DNA of 5,852 nucleotides from Wenzhouxiangella sp. GTDB taxonomy: Bacteria > Pseudomonadota > Gammaproteobacteria > Xanthomonadales > Wenzhouxiangellaceae. Location of the stretch: the NCBI GenBank assembly GCA_007123575.1, contig SKKV01000245.1:1-5852 (forward strand). Direction: 5' to 3'. How positions within the stretch are numbered: the first letter of the stretch is position 1; the number at the start of each line of letters is the position of its first letter. Positions 5,820 to 5,852 of the stretch are shown in pieces. Below the pieces are notes generated by a model. It had not been told where the DNA came from. It was given only the letters and a program-made list of their open reading frames with translations, and did no database searches. The translations under genes were made by a program, and so were the position numbers.

Positions 5820-5852
5820 GGGTTCGCATCCTTCCCGAAAGGCGTGGAGGGC

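Overview
The window is a GC-rich, densely coded piece of a gammaproteobacterial chromosome. The evidence is an F1 ATP synthase set very close to the Escherichia coli type, a TtcA of the gammaproteobacterial type, and Shine-Dalgarno-led genes with short spacers. Some residues (for example ERFFSQPF in the beta subunit) recall Xanthomonadales and relatives such as Wenzhouxiangella, but that placement is a guess.

Positions 1-3513 (+ strand) are the 3' part of the atp operon in the standard order: end of atpA (alpha), atpG (gamma), atpD (beta) and atpC (epsilon). Spacers are 42-68 bases and no promoter is convincing between the genes. Together they encode the catalytic head, rotor shaft and inhibitory subunit of the F1 motor. 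A strong, symmetric intrinsic terminator at 3538-3565 closes the operon.

Positions 3566-4137 hold a small hairpin, a probable extended -10 promoter and a single gene (3681-4082, +) for a DUF3465-type lipoprotein with a textbook lipobox. A short, U-poor inverted repeat separates it from the genes converging from the right.

Positions 4141-5819 (- strand) hold ttcA (tRNA 2-thiocytidine synthetase, complete, 5819 to 4965), followed 86 bases downstream by a gene for a 245-residue lipoprotein (4878 to 4141). The body of that protein is a run of 18-19 residue repeats with an Asn-Gly pair at a fixed place, the signature of a single-stranded beta-solenoid of bactofilin or adhesin-like type. This repeat lipoprotein is the least ordinary item here. 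The rest is conserved housekeeping DNA. I see no mobile element, CRISPR array, tRNA, rRNA or clearly new multi-gene system.
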